DNA of 64,000 nt. Origin: Steromphala cineraria (taxonomy: Eukaryota; Mollusca; Gastropoda; Trochida; Trochidae). The stretch is taken from positions 52,943,575 through 53,007,574 of the forward strand of contig OU744725.1 in the NCBI GenBank assembly GCA_916613615.1, in the 5' to 3' direction. Shown here piece after piece: positions 24,010 to 42,100 of the stretch (position 1 is the first letter of the stretch; each line of letters opens with the position of its first letter). The position numbers and the translations under genes were made by a program. The notes under the pieces are model-generated. The model saw nothing but the letters and a program-made list of their open reading frames with translations, was not told where the DNA came from and did not search any database.

Positions 24010-25190
24010 ACGTTATTATACGTCTTCTTTCGTTCACCACCCTGAGCAACGATTTCAAGGCGTACACTGGTCTACGATGTGCGCATGATACAGGATTTGT
24101 CGAGCAAATGGGTTGAAAAAGTCTTTTTTCGGAAAGGGTTAAGACTTGTAGTCTGTATTTGTCATGCGCGATCATTTTACGCCATAATTCGCATTCACTG
24201 ACATCATTTCTTTCGCTCGGGTATATAAGTTATGATATATGTCAAAAACAAAATATCACCCCACAGCAAAGAAACAGCAATCAAAACCTTTTCGTATTTT
24301 CACAAATGTAACAGCTAAAGGGTTGGAAAAGGTTTCTATTTTACTGCTGCACTACACAACTCATGCTACAATTTCATAATTTGGCGGTGCCCGAGGCAGC
24401 CCATCCTCGATAATCCAGAGTCATCCGATAGTTCTCCGTTATCTATCAATCGAGAAGGGACTGCCACTGATAGCAAAAGCTTGTGCGTAAATAAGTCAAA
24501 CTTTTAGAGATAATAACAGAACTCCATTCATTGCAGCCTATACCTTCTATTTCGAAATATTACAATTTTATCAATCTATTATCTTAAATATGGAATCACA
24601 AAATATCATTAGAAACATGACCATATTCTTTATGATTAATTCTATAAATATATTCAGCATCCGATTTGAACATTTCAAAACATTGATCAATAAAATAAAC
24701 TTTAATTGAAAACAAACGAAACGAACACTTTTAGATACGCAAGGCATGAGTTAAAGTGATACGGTTTGGATTTCATAATATAAGATCTTGATAATAAGAT
24801 AAGTCTTGTCTTTAAAATCAGAAAATGACTTGTTTTTCAGTGTCTTCAAAAAAAAGAGACTTAGGTTACCACGAAATACAATTGGCAGGTGATAATTTGA
24901 AATTGCCCTTATTTTGGAACCAAACTGTAGATTTGTTAAAAGAATTTTGAAAAGACAGGTACTTTCTACAATGGTCAAATTCCTGACAATTAGATTGAGT
25001 CGATATTTAAATCGATTTTCAATCTTTTTGAAATATTGAAGAGACTAAATTTGTTAAAATCTGCCAATCCTTTATTGGAAGTTGAAAAATGCGAAAAGGT
25101 AAGACTGCGGGTTTACGTTGTTTTATATCATGGTTGATTTTAGTCGTTTTCTGTCTATCGAATGTTAAGACCTGTTTACAGTGATCGCAC
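24010..25190. other. Intergenic DNA, no gene seen
   Basis: Short minus-strand frames at 23978-24175 and 24751-24978 have no domain or splice support. This is the downstream side of the minus-strand propeller gene. Confidence 0.45.
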
Positions 25191-25193
25191 ATT

Positions 25194-25199
25194 TTTATT
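25194..25199 (-). promoter_or_regulatory. Candidate polyadenylation signal AATAAA for the propeller gene
   Basis: It is AATAAA on the minus strand, about 335 bases beyond the stop codon at 25534 and beyond the MITE at 25281-25517. If it is used, that MITE is part of the 3' UTR. Confidence 0.4.
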
Positions 25200-25280
25200 G
25201 TGGGGGTCTGAAAAAATAGACGCCAGCGGCGTCTTTTCGAGGAAATACTGTACCATGAATCGGAATGTCAGAGGACTCAC

Positions 25281-25517
25281 CATCCTGTCTCAGAGTACGA
25301 ACGTTACGCTAACTCAACTATTCTGTACCCTGGGTTCAGAAGCTAGATTCGCTCGCGCGTCGATAAAGCCAATCTAGCCACCATCTCGATAAAATTTCAA
25401 CGAGAAAATTATTTGATTGGCTATATACCAAGTCGGGCCGCGCGAGCGAATCTAACTTCTGAGCCCAGGGTACAGATTAGTGGAGTTAGCGCAACGTTCG
25501 TACCCTGAGACAGGATG
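25281..25517. mobile_element. 237-bp TIR MITE with 9-bp target duplication AGGACTCAC
   Basis: The long inverted termini start CATCCTGTCTCAGAGTACGA, and the inverse lies at the right end with two or three mismatches. Inner segments (GGGTTCAGAAG...GATTCGCTCGCGCG) also pair, so most of the element folds back. Direct repeats AGGACTCAC at 25272-25280 and 25518-25526 are identical. A 9-bp duplication is typical of Mutator-like elements. Confidence 0.9.
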
Positions 25518-25533
25518 AGGACTCACAGGGTCA

Positions 25534-31211
<5,678 letters not shown>

Positions 31212-31316
31212 TGTGAACTGAGGAAGGTTGCCTTCTGTTCTGGTGATCCTGCGTATAAGCTTGACTTTAAGTCTAACGATAAGAATCTCTCCACGTGGGG
31301 AACCAGTCACGATGCT

Positions 31317-31326
31317 GATATATAAG
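31317..31326 (-). promoter_or_regulatory. Candidate TATA box of the propeller gene
   Basis: The minus strand reads TTATATATC about 110 bases upstream of the start codon, placing a transcription start near 31290 and a 5' UTR of about 80 bases. Based on position and sequence only. Confidence 0.35.
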
Positions 31327-31379
31327 AACCTCGGGTGGAGAGAATATTTCAACTTTAATCTATGATATCCTCCTTATCA

Positions 31380-32560
31380 AACATAGATCTGAAACTCAAC
31401 CATACTGATTTTCAAGATAAAATGCAGGAGATCTATTTGCATGAAAATATGGCAAACAAGTGTAAGAGAGCTCGATCGATTTTCCGTATCTAGGTTTTAA
31501 CGTAAAATCCTTGTCTAAATGATCTTTTCAGATTTAAATTAATATTTTATTGATTTTTCCATTGTCATAACACAAATTTCAACATCTTTGGTTAAGAATT
31601 GATTAGATATAAATGTACATGTATTGAATTAACAGTGTATGGGCAAGACATTAGAACATTATGAGAAGGTGTCAATATACTTTTGATGGTTCCATTAATT
31701 TGATACGGCTACTTTTTACGTCAAACATGGAGCTTTTTCTCGTACATTATGTAACTAAAAATATCTGTTAATGATTCCATATCAATTTTTGTGCTCACAA
31801 AATTTATACATAGGTCTGATTTAACCCTCAAGCCTGAAGCCAGAACACTAGTTGATTGCATTTGCATGGGTAGGCATATCACTGAACCTAACTCCGTGGT
31901 TTCTACCATAATTATATATTTTTGCTTTGATACAAACGTAAAAGGCATAGTTCATTTTGTAAATAAAAAAAATCTCTCACATTCATCTCAAAATTGCAAT
32001 TATACGATAAATACCTGTTTTCAACGAAAATGGGATTTCTTTATTTATTGTTCTATGTGCCATATCGATGTGCCAGGACTGATTATGAGTGACAATGAGT
32101 GGTTGAAAATTTGAAACATGAAAATCCCAATGCTAATGTTCATTTTATAATCAGATGAATATAAAGAAATGATGCATGATGCGTTTAACATTTAGTTTAG
32201 TGTATTTGGTGTATTGCGTTGGTACAGGTCGATAGAGTATTGATAACTTTCAAACCCTTGAAGAATGCTTTGCAATGATTAATTAAAAAATTCTAACATC
32301 AAAAGCAAGTTTAACTTAATATTTTTTAAAGCTGGAAAAAAGATTCACACATAAGTACATATGTATAATGCATATTAATATTTTTATACTCCTATGAAGC
32401 CACCATCATAAGAATTTTATTTTAAGAAAAATCCTACTAGTATAATGGATTCGTTCACGGAGTACAAACCCCGTTTATTTATCTTTTGACCCAATAAATC
32501 AACTGTGATATTAGAAAACTGAAAGTTGTATTTCGCCTACGAGTACGAAACAGTCTGTCT
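31380..32560. other. Intergenic region between divergent genes, no gene seen
   Basis: Overlapping short frames around 31721-32114 occur on both strands and have no domain. Segment 31960-32030 is loosely similar to 3150-3240 (CTCACxTTCAT, TATACGATAAAxAC), suggesting an old dispersed repeat. The promoters of both flanking genes should lie here. Confidence 0.45.
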
Positions 32561-32599
32561 ACAGCTCTACATAACGAATCTTAGCTTTACCTGTTCGTT

Positions 32600-32697
32600 G
32601 CTATTCAAAACAAAGATGGCGTCGAAGAGTTGTTTAGTAGGGTGACCACGTTATTGGAGTAATAATAACAAAAACAGGCCAGTACAGAGACTCTTAG
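32600..32697 (+). other. CCDC83: Probable 5' untranslated exon of CCDC83
   Basis: CAGAGACTCTTAG|GTAAGG is a good donor. The first coding exon starts after a good acceptor (ATCATTGCAG at 33080) with 32 bases of UTR before the ATG. The 5' limit is not determinable; an ATGGCG within this exon runs into a stop after a few codons. Confidence 0.4.
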
Positions 32698-33112
32698 GTA
32701 AGGTATTTTGATTACATATACACTGACAATGTTAAGATTACAAATCCTATCGTTTCTCTAAAATAACGTCTACACCACCTATGAAAAGAATACATAATTC
32801 ATAAAACGTAAAATCGAAGTTGCGTGTTTTGGTTTGCTGCATCGATCAAAATCAACAGAGGATTTTTTTAAATGTACATATATCACATTATATGCTTAGA
32901 AGTATTGTAGCAATGCCTACACTTATATGTCGCAAAAATCAACGGGTGACTTTTTATTTTAAAGATGGTCTTAACTTTCATTTTTATCTTCTTGGTTAAA
33001 CTTATGATAAACAGAGGTTTGCTGTTAACAGCTGGTTAATGAATTATTGAGTCAACATGCAGGCATATTTATCATTGCAGATTACAAACATAACTAGATA
33101 AGAAAAAAAATC

Positions 33113-36100
33113 ATGGGGAAGAAAGGGAAGAAGGGAAAGAAAGGCAAAAAGGGAAAGAAAGGAGGAAAGAAGAGCAAAGAGCCTCAGATGACAGCAAAGG
33201 AAGCTATACTAGCTTATCAGTAAGTAATTTTGTTATTTTAATTATTTGGTTTGTCAATAAAGATAAGATTTAAGTTATTTAATTGTTATAGATGACCAAC
33301 TGAACTGCAAATTCAAGATTTAACACCATTGTATAGTACCTTATAATTAATAGTAGTAAGTGATTCTTACATCTAAATGTAAATTGATAAGATATCATAA
33401 TTAATATTGAAATATCATGTATGATAATTCTGTTTTTCAAATTGTTCATTGAATGTAAAATATGGTAAATTTAAAAAGAAATTTCAAATAATTATTGATG
33501 AATATTTTTTCAAATCTTGTTAAAATCATATAATGTAATGTAATTCACTGTTATCTTTCTTTTCATTTCAGGATTAATATCGTAGAGAAAAAGTTAGAAG
33601 ATGTTTCATTTGAAATAAGGGGTTGGGAGGAAAAAAATAAGAGACATGTTGAAAGGGTAAGTGTGATATCAATCATATCATGGTTGGAATTAGAATTGAA
33701 TCACGAGTCACATAATTTATATCATCTACCAATTGATTTATTTACACCCAATCTAAATAAACTCAGATTCACTGTGAGTTCTATTTTGTCAATACTGCCA
33801 GTCTAACATTGACCTGTATGAGAGCTGGGCAGTACTTATTTTCCTATTAGTACTAAGTACTAAGGATACTTCTGGATATTAGTAGTAATAAGTACTAAGA
33901 TTTCCTATCATGTTGATGAATCAGCTTTTGAAGCTAGGTATGACTTTCTGAATTGGACTTATCTTTTAAGTTATCTAATGAATTATTATTCTGAAACTCA
34001 GCTTCAAACTTCTAACCAACTCTCTGTTAACATAAACATTTAAAAATCTATGTGAAATTAAGTAGTTCATGAATACTCATACTTCTTCTCCATCTCGATA
34101 GAATGACAAACTCAAGTCTGAGCAGGAGTTATTAGTCCAACACCTTCTCAAGCAAGCCAAGATGGCGGAGGAGGTCTTCTCTGCGGATGAGATGAAGAAC
34201 AGAGAAGATGTCATCGTTGCCATGAAGTCCATGTGGCTCAGGCGTCGAGAACGAGAGAAACAGATAGAAGGTTGGTTGTTTAGCTTGTCTTTCTTTGATG
34301 TCGGGGCTGACAGAAACAGATAAAGGGTAGTTTGTTTACACTGTCTAGTTAGCCCTGCATTGTCAACTCAAAGCAAAAAATGGAAAATTGGCATTTGTTG
34401 GCATGGCTTATTGAATATTGTTAATGGGAATGAAGAGTAGGCTCTTCTAACTGTTTCCAGGTTTGATTGGTATTCAACAAGTCTTTCTTTATGTCTGGCT
34501 TTCCGAGGAAATTTTGGTCCGACCATTTACAGGAAAACTTTTCATCCGATCCTTTTTTTAATTTTGTGCATGTCTTCTACCCTGCTAAGATGGGTGTGTT
34601 ACCATATTACAATCAATTTCATTTGTTTTTTTATATTTTACAATTTCTTTAATTTGTACTTCAGTTATTTTACAAGATCAGAATTTGTTTGACTGATTGC
34701 AGGAAAAGTAATCATCCAATTATTTTCAAATTGAAAATAGCAATATTTCGTGGTTATGAGGTCTTCAACTGAAATTTTCCATTATTTTCTCATTTCATCA
34801 TCTTTTGCAATCACTTTCTATTTTCAGAGCAGAAAAGTGCAATAGCTCGTGAGGAGACAAAGATAGAAGGAGTCAAGAAGGAAGTGAGGTACTGGCTGGA
34901 ATACCGGGACAAAGGAACGCTCGATCATCAGAAACAGATCCGCATTCTCGAACAGGAGCTACGAGATATGCAGAACAGCTTTGATGAGATGGCATGTAGG
35001 TATTCCGGGAAGAATTTAAACTTTATTAAAATGTCTGTTCCAAAAACTATATAATGTCACAACTGGTTAATTAACATATTCGACCTATTAAGCGCCCTGG
35101 GCGGTTAAAACATTGGAAAGAAGGGACGCTTATTTAAACGTCTTAACCATTCAGTCGAACGATAAAAATGTCTGTATATTCTTGATCTGCATATAGTTTT
35201 TCAGCGAAAAGTTCAAATCCAATTACCGTGATTAAAGAGGAGGACTAAAATCAAGTCAACTATTTTTATGTAAATATTTTTTAGGTTTGTTATGTAAGGT
35301 ATGCCTGGAGAGGGGGTGCTTAATGTTTTTTAAATAAAAGCACTGTTAGGGGGCGCTTATAGGAAGGGGCGCTTATCACGTCGAATACGGTAAATTCATC
35401 TTGGCAACAGGACAGCTGTGTTAGAGAAAATCGTTAATTTTGACTGAGATTCAACAAAGTATATTTTCTGCTTTTGTTTTTGCAGCCCATTTGAACAGAT
35501 CACTAGAAAAGTCACGATATGAGATTGATAGATACACAGAGGACACACTAGCTAAACAGAAGGACTTAGCATCAGAGGTAAGGCTATAGAACTATATGAT
35601 GTGAAGATAATGAGCAAATTTAAATTTACCTTGACTTTTGACATTTATTGATCTTTTAATAGAATAAAACCAAAAGTTGTTCAATGCAACCTGGTCACCT
35701 TGACATGTTTTTAGCAAGTCGCTTTGAAATTGTTTTTTGTGGTTATGTGATCAAAACATTATATCAACAGGGTGATATGGAAGAATTGTAAGCATAGGTT
35801 TGAAAAGGTAATAATTATCATATTCAATAAGAGCACATGTGAACATATCACTTTTGCCTCGCAACTTTTCTGGTAGCTCAAGTCACACATTTTTTCGCCC
35901 GTGACGTCATAAAACCATTGTACCTGGCCATCACAAGGAAAGAGGCCTGTTTTCTAGATATTTATTAGAGAATAGTATCGGTATTAATGATATATATGTA
36001 GGACTCAAATCCACGGCAGGCCTCAAATCCGTGGCGGATTACCAAATCCATGGCGGATTTTCAAATGCATGGAAAATTGCCGTACCTATCAAAAGCTGTG

Positions 36101-39100
36101 GCGGATTTTGTATTGATTGTGTTGAGACATTTTTTTGCAGGGTAGAATTGTGTTACCAACATTAAATTCATGTGTTTTCCTTCATGTACTTAACTGTTTT
36201 CTAGGCCAAAATCTGCAATTGGTAAATAAGTAATGCAATCGGTACAACAATATGTTCGCCACTAAATTAATATCTTTAGGAAATTAGCCCTTGGATTCAC
36301 GTTAGACTGACTCTTTTGGCAGTTAGATATTTGTTGACTATCTTTTTTAACCCTTGGATCCGTATCGACAATGTTTGAGGGTTAGTTTGTCTAGTGTAAG
36401 GGTCGGTAACGTATATTGGAGATGAAGTGGCGAACTTATTGTACAGTGAACCTATAACGCTAACCCTAACCCTAACCGTTAAGAAATCCCTTAATATGAA
36501 TCCAAGGGCTAAAGTAGATATTTAGTGTGAATCCAAAGGCTAAAGAAGATAGTTTCAGCGAATTTATGACTATAGAAGACAGTTGCAATGCATTCGAGGG
36601 CTACAATGGAGAGCTGATATTTTTCCAAGGCTTAAATAGACAGTATGACGGAAATGAGTAACATAAAGCAATTGGTATTATATGCTATCTCGGACGGGAA
36701 AAGCGGCTGAATTCTTTTCTCTCTGTTGGAAAATATCTTGCCATCCCAATGAAAAGCAGCGGTTTCGTCTGGCGACGCGAACAGTTAGCGATTGATGTCA
36801 TCCGTCAATGACATCACTTAACATGACGTCAATAAACAATCAAACAATCAAACTCGCCATAGATTAGGAAATCCGCCATGGATTAGAGACCCGCCACAGA
36901 TCTGAGTCCTACATATATACCCCTGGAAGTGTTTCACTTTTATGAAACTTGTGCCAATTTATGTATAACACTCTTTCACAATTGGGTATTAAAAAAATTT
37001 TCACTTGTATTAGCAAAAGTCATATGACATACTTACCCGGGTAATGATCTGAATATGTGAAATATTTCAGAAAGCTATGGCTCAGATGGATAAGTACAGT
37101 CGTCAGGAGGTCCTGGATAACGACTGGCTCAAGAGAGAGGTTTGTTGTTCTTGTTCAATTGTTTGATATACCCTTGAATGTCTGTCTGTCCAGAAATAAT
37201 GTCTAAGGCAGTTTTTAGTTGGGACGGTTGTGTAAAGTGGTGAGACATCACCGTTTGGGTGTCACAAATACAACTACTGACATGACTTTCCAGAATAAAA
37301 TTTTTAATAAATATCACGCAGTTTCCTTTTATCATTGTGTAATTGTTAATGAATTTAAATTCTCTGCTCCTTACTTTTCTTGTACATATATTCATCATTT
37401 ATAGGCATTGTATATAATAACATAGATTGAAAACCCAGCCTATCCTGAAAATTAATTGGTCAATTTCTTAAAGAATTTTTTTGAAAAGTTACCAGTCCTG
37501 ACCAAAACGTAACCAGTCCTGGCAAAAAGTAGCCAGTTTAAGGACTGGCGGACGGGCTAAATATGTTATAGGTCTATGGGATATACAACTCTTAACATTT
37601 ACACTATTTTGAACACTTGAGTTAACCCCTGCATCCCCTTTAAATCTGCAAATACTGATGATGCTTCTTCAATTCTCAAATAAATGAGTCATGATTTTCT
37701 TGCACAGACCAAGATCCATCGGAAGGAAATGGAGGATCTGCGCTCTTCAGTGGAGGAGTTAGAAAAAGAAAACCTCTTCATCATGAGCCAGCTCTTCGAG
37801 TGTACGGTCGATGATCTCAAAATATCAAGGTTGGTGAAAATATGTTATTGATAAGTTTATATTGCCATATTGAGAGAATAAATCGAGAATCTTACCTGAG
37901 TGTCTTCTGATAGACTGCTGATGTGGTTATGTCATAGCATTGTGACATCGCCATCGTTTATGATGTCATGGCATTGTGATGTCATTCAGTGATGATTATC
38001 AACAAGTGTGATGTCATGTGGTGTCATAGCAAAGATTTGCATATCTTTGTTGTTTATCTTGTCGTTTGGCAGGAGATATTGCTTGAGAGATTTCAAGTAA
38101 TGACAGCTTTTATGGATCTGATTTTAATCTAAAAATAATAAAATCCTTTAAATACTATAGGAAGTTTTTCTTGACCAAGTTCAGTGAGTTGAAGAAAATT
38201 TCATCACTGCTTGACCATCCTCTTGTCTTGTAATTTGCTCTACTTGCTTGCTAAATCTTGTCAGGTCTATCAAGACTATATTTTTTTTGCAGGAAGTTTT
38301 TCCTGACCCAGTTCAGTGAACCAGAGAACCTGGACGAGACCGGGATCCTGGAGATGGATCTGGCACAGCTCACCTTCCCTGAGGAGGACTCAAAGCTGGA
38401 CAAGACACCCAGTCAACTTCCAATAGGTTTGTGTTCATTTTTGAAGGCTACAGACTAGGGACATTATTGACACATTATTAAAGATCCACTCTGCGAATTG
38501 TTGAGGTCACATATGAAATCTGTTACCTGTTATTTATATACTACGCCACAATAGTTAAGACTCACCATCAAATGATGCTATAAATTTTTAGTATTGGCAG
38601 GCACTTTAAAACTGATGTATGCTTGCTCAACCCTCAACTTATTACCAAGATGGCATGCATTTGTCACTAATGGACTTTGATAAACATGTGCATCATGAAA
38701 CCTAACTGACAAACGCTCGGGATATGTCCATGGATATCGTTGAAAATGCAACATTTTTACGTCATTAATACCCCCTTCGTGTTGGGGACAATGTTTCATT
38801 ATCGGGGTCAAATGTCAAGACTAAACAGACTATACAGAGTAGTGTTACGTCGTCAAATGATTTATCTAACTGAGTGGAAAACATTTCCTGAAAATCGTTA
38901 ATTATTATTATTTTTTCCCTGTGTTATTGTGACGATAGATGTATAGATAACGAGGCTGATTCTGTTTATGACGTCACAAAATGGGGGCGTGACCAGTCAT
39001 GCATTCACTTGTTTGTTGTCAGATAGGTCTAAGCGGCCCATCAAAAGTGGCTTTCAAAAACGGCTTTCATTACCAAACTAAACATATTTGAGTAGCGACC

Positions 39101-42100
39101 TTTAACGCACTATACAATATTGTAATCAGACTTACTATATTCCAAAGAAAATAGTGAAATATGTTTGTGGTTATGTGAACTTTAAGATATGAGAGATTAT
39201 AAGTTACCATGTGTTCGCGAGTTTGATATGGAGATTTATCATGTGTCCGAGTTAAATATCAAACGAGAACGAAGTTCGAGTTTGATATTTAACTCGGACA
39301 CATGATAAATCTCCATATCAAACTCGCGGACACATGGTAACGAATTTATCTCGACGAGCACCTTCTCTAAATGCTTTAAATCTGGCTTGAAAGATGGGAT
39401 TGGCCAAAATGGCGTCTGATCAGATAGGTGTTACTCTTTTATTTAGGTATTTACAAATATAATTTTTAAACCATCGTGTTAATGACCAAAAGTATGGTCT
39501 AGTACCGGAGCGAAGCGCACGGTACTAGACGGAAATTTAGGATTAACGAAAAAAAATCAAAATACCGAGCAATGCGGGCATTCCTAAATTTTGATTGTTT
39601 GGTCACGTGACCTCGTGCACTCGCACCACATTCGATTTGAAGCGGCCGTAGAAGCCCCGTTGATGTCATGGCGGACTGTCGAGTGGGGGCGAGCGAGTTT
39701 GATAGTGTCGGAGTTATAGATACGCAAGCATCATAGCAGAATGTACAGGTTGGTTTGAGAGTTTAATAAACAAATAGCGGTGACTTTTAACTTAAATGAA
39801 GTTCATAGATCGGCTCTCTGTTTGCATAATTTGAATCTTGAGCTCGCTGATAGACAACCTTGCTGCTAGTGAGCGGGTCAACATGCCGTTGAGATGCAGT
39901 ATGACTTGCTAATGTATTTTAGCGGTACCAATCTTTTATTCGAAGAACATTTTTCTTATACCAGTAAAGTTATAACATAAAGCTGACTTTAGCATGTACA
40001 GGGCAATTCATCAAGCATACATGACGTTACAGCAATCAAGCGTAGCGTAGCCGCTTGTTTACCGAACAAAGGGCAAGGGAGATAACTCTTGACTCCGTTG
40101 TTGCTTGTTACTAGGGGAGCGCGTGGCCCAGTTTAACATAGCTAAATATACCTACGGCACGTGACCGGTTTTGACCAATGGTAAGCCGACATTGCTGTGC
40201 AAGTCGAGATAATACATTCTGCACTGAGTCTAAACTTTTGTGTTGTAGTATATATAAGAAGTAAGGTGTGTCGTGTGAAACAGACTTATATTATCATCTA
40301 TTCATGCACTGTGTAAAATCCCGTTGTGGTTGTGGTTTGTGTAATTGGAATTTTTGTCTGTGCTTGAATTAAAACTAATTTTCATGAATATAAATCACAA
40401 AATTGATGTTTACAAACATGAAATTTAGATCAAATTTTGTACATATAAGACATTATCCCTATTTTTGACCAATTTGATCATAACTAGTCATTGCCACTGA
40501 TTTAAAACCTCCTTTGTTACATATACAATGTTCCAAGTTCTTAAACAAAAGATGAAAATTCATTTTTCAAAATTCATTGAATATGTCAAGATGTGAGACC
40601 TGAGAGAGTTTGTAATTAAATTTTGGGCAAATGATCTCACAGTACTGGGCCTGGATTTTATAAAATATCTTAGTGCTAAGGTAGTCGCAGGTACCATACA
40701 TTAACCTTGGCTTACATCTATCTTAGCATTTAGATACGTTTACAATCATAGGCCCTGTACTGTGCCATAGGCAATGATTTTATGAATGCTTACTTGAATA
40801 TTGTCTCTCGTCCTAAGAGTGCAACCCAGAGAACTATAGAGGAATTTTTAAAGCTATCTTAGTGCTAAGGTAGTCACAGATCCCGTACATTAGCATTAAG
40901 AGATGTTTAAAATCATAGTTCCTGTTCTGTGCCATAAGCAAAGATTTTATGAATGCTTCACTTGTGTCCTGAAGCACTTCATAAGAGTGCGACTCAGAGA
41001 GCTATAGAGGAATTTATAAGCTATAAGCATAAGCAATGATTATTGAATGCTTCACTTCAATCACTTGTGTCCTGCAGTTCATCCTAACAGTGCAACCCAG
41101 AGAGCAATAGAGGGTTTTTTAAGCTAATTGGTCCCATACATCAACCTTGGCTTACCACTATCTTAGCACAAAAAGACATTTAAAAATATAGTCCGTGTAT
41201 TGAGCCACAAGCAGGGATTTTATTAATGCTTCACTTGAATCCTGCAGCTCGTCCTAAGAGTGCGACCCAGAGAGCTATAGAGGACAAGGTGTTCAGCATG
41301 GCCGTCCCAACGGTGGAGGAGGATTCTGATGAAGACGACAGTGGTATGTCAAAATCTTTAAATAATTCTTATTAGTTAAGAATGAGTTATTTAGGTTTCT
41401 AGTATTGTTCCCGTAAAGATCAAAGGCGCCGCCCACCCTTTATTCCGCAATAAAGCACCCTTTATTCCGCAATAAAGTATAGTTTTTGAGTGACGTCACA
41501 AAACAATGACCCATGACGTCAATAACAATCAGCTATGACGTCACTAAAAATGTCCCTGATCGAGGATTTTCAATTTGAGGCGGGACGTGATTTACAAAAT
41601 ATGTTTATATTTGTAGTAGAAATAACTTAAACGCGTAAAAATCGACATATTAGAAAAGTAATAGAGTAGCCTTAACCATCATGTGTTTTGCAATAAAGTA
41701 TAGTTTTGCCCTGAACTATTATAACGTCAAAGCATTCGGCCTTCGGCCTCATGCTTTAACTATAAAAGTTCAGGGCAAAACTATATTTTATTGCAAAACA
41801 CATGATGGTTAGGGATACTTTATTTCTTAAATAGATAACCCTTTATTTGCAAAAATGGTAAGTTTGAACATTCATGGTTGACTGGAATACAGGAATTATA
41901 TGATTTAGAAGGACATTATCCCCTTGGTATATAGACAAGTACAAGTATTCTTGAAGGTGACTTTAGATTCCAAATCACCTCACCTCACTTCACCTCAGCC
42001 CGGTATATATAGTGAAACAAGCATTCACTCCTGTTTGTGTGTTTATGTGATTTATGCCAAAACATCAATTATAAAAAGGCAATAAAGTGTGAGTAAATTT

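Noticed and set aside
25162..25377. 71-codon plus-strand frame
   Set aside because: Runs into the palindromic MITE and overlaps the presumed 3' UTR of the minus-strand gene.
36458..36480. Telomere repeat
   Set aside because: Only about three CCCTAA-type units inside a transposon in an intron; not a telomere.
41490..41545. CRE cluster as a promoter
   Set aside because: TGACGTCA-like strings recur in several decayed transposons here (5775, 14130, 36820), so the cluster is probably transposon-derived.
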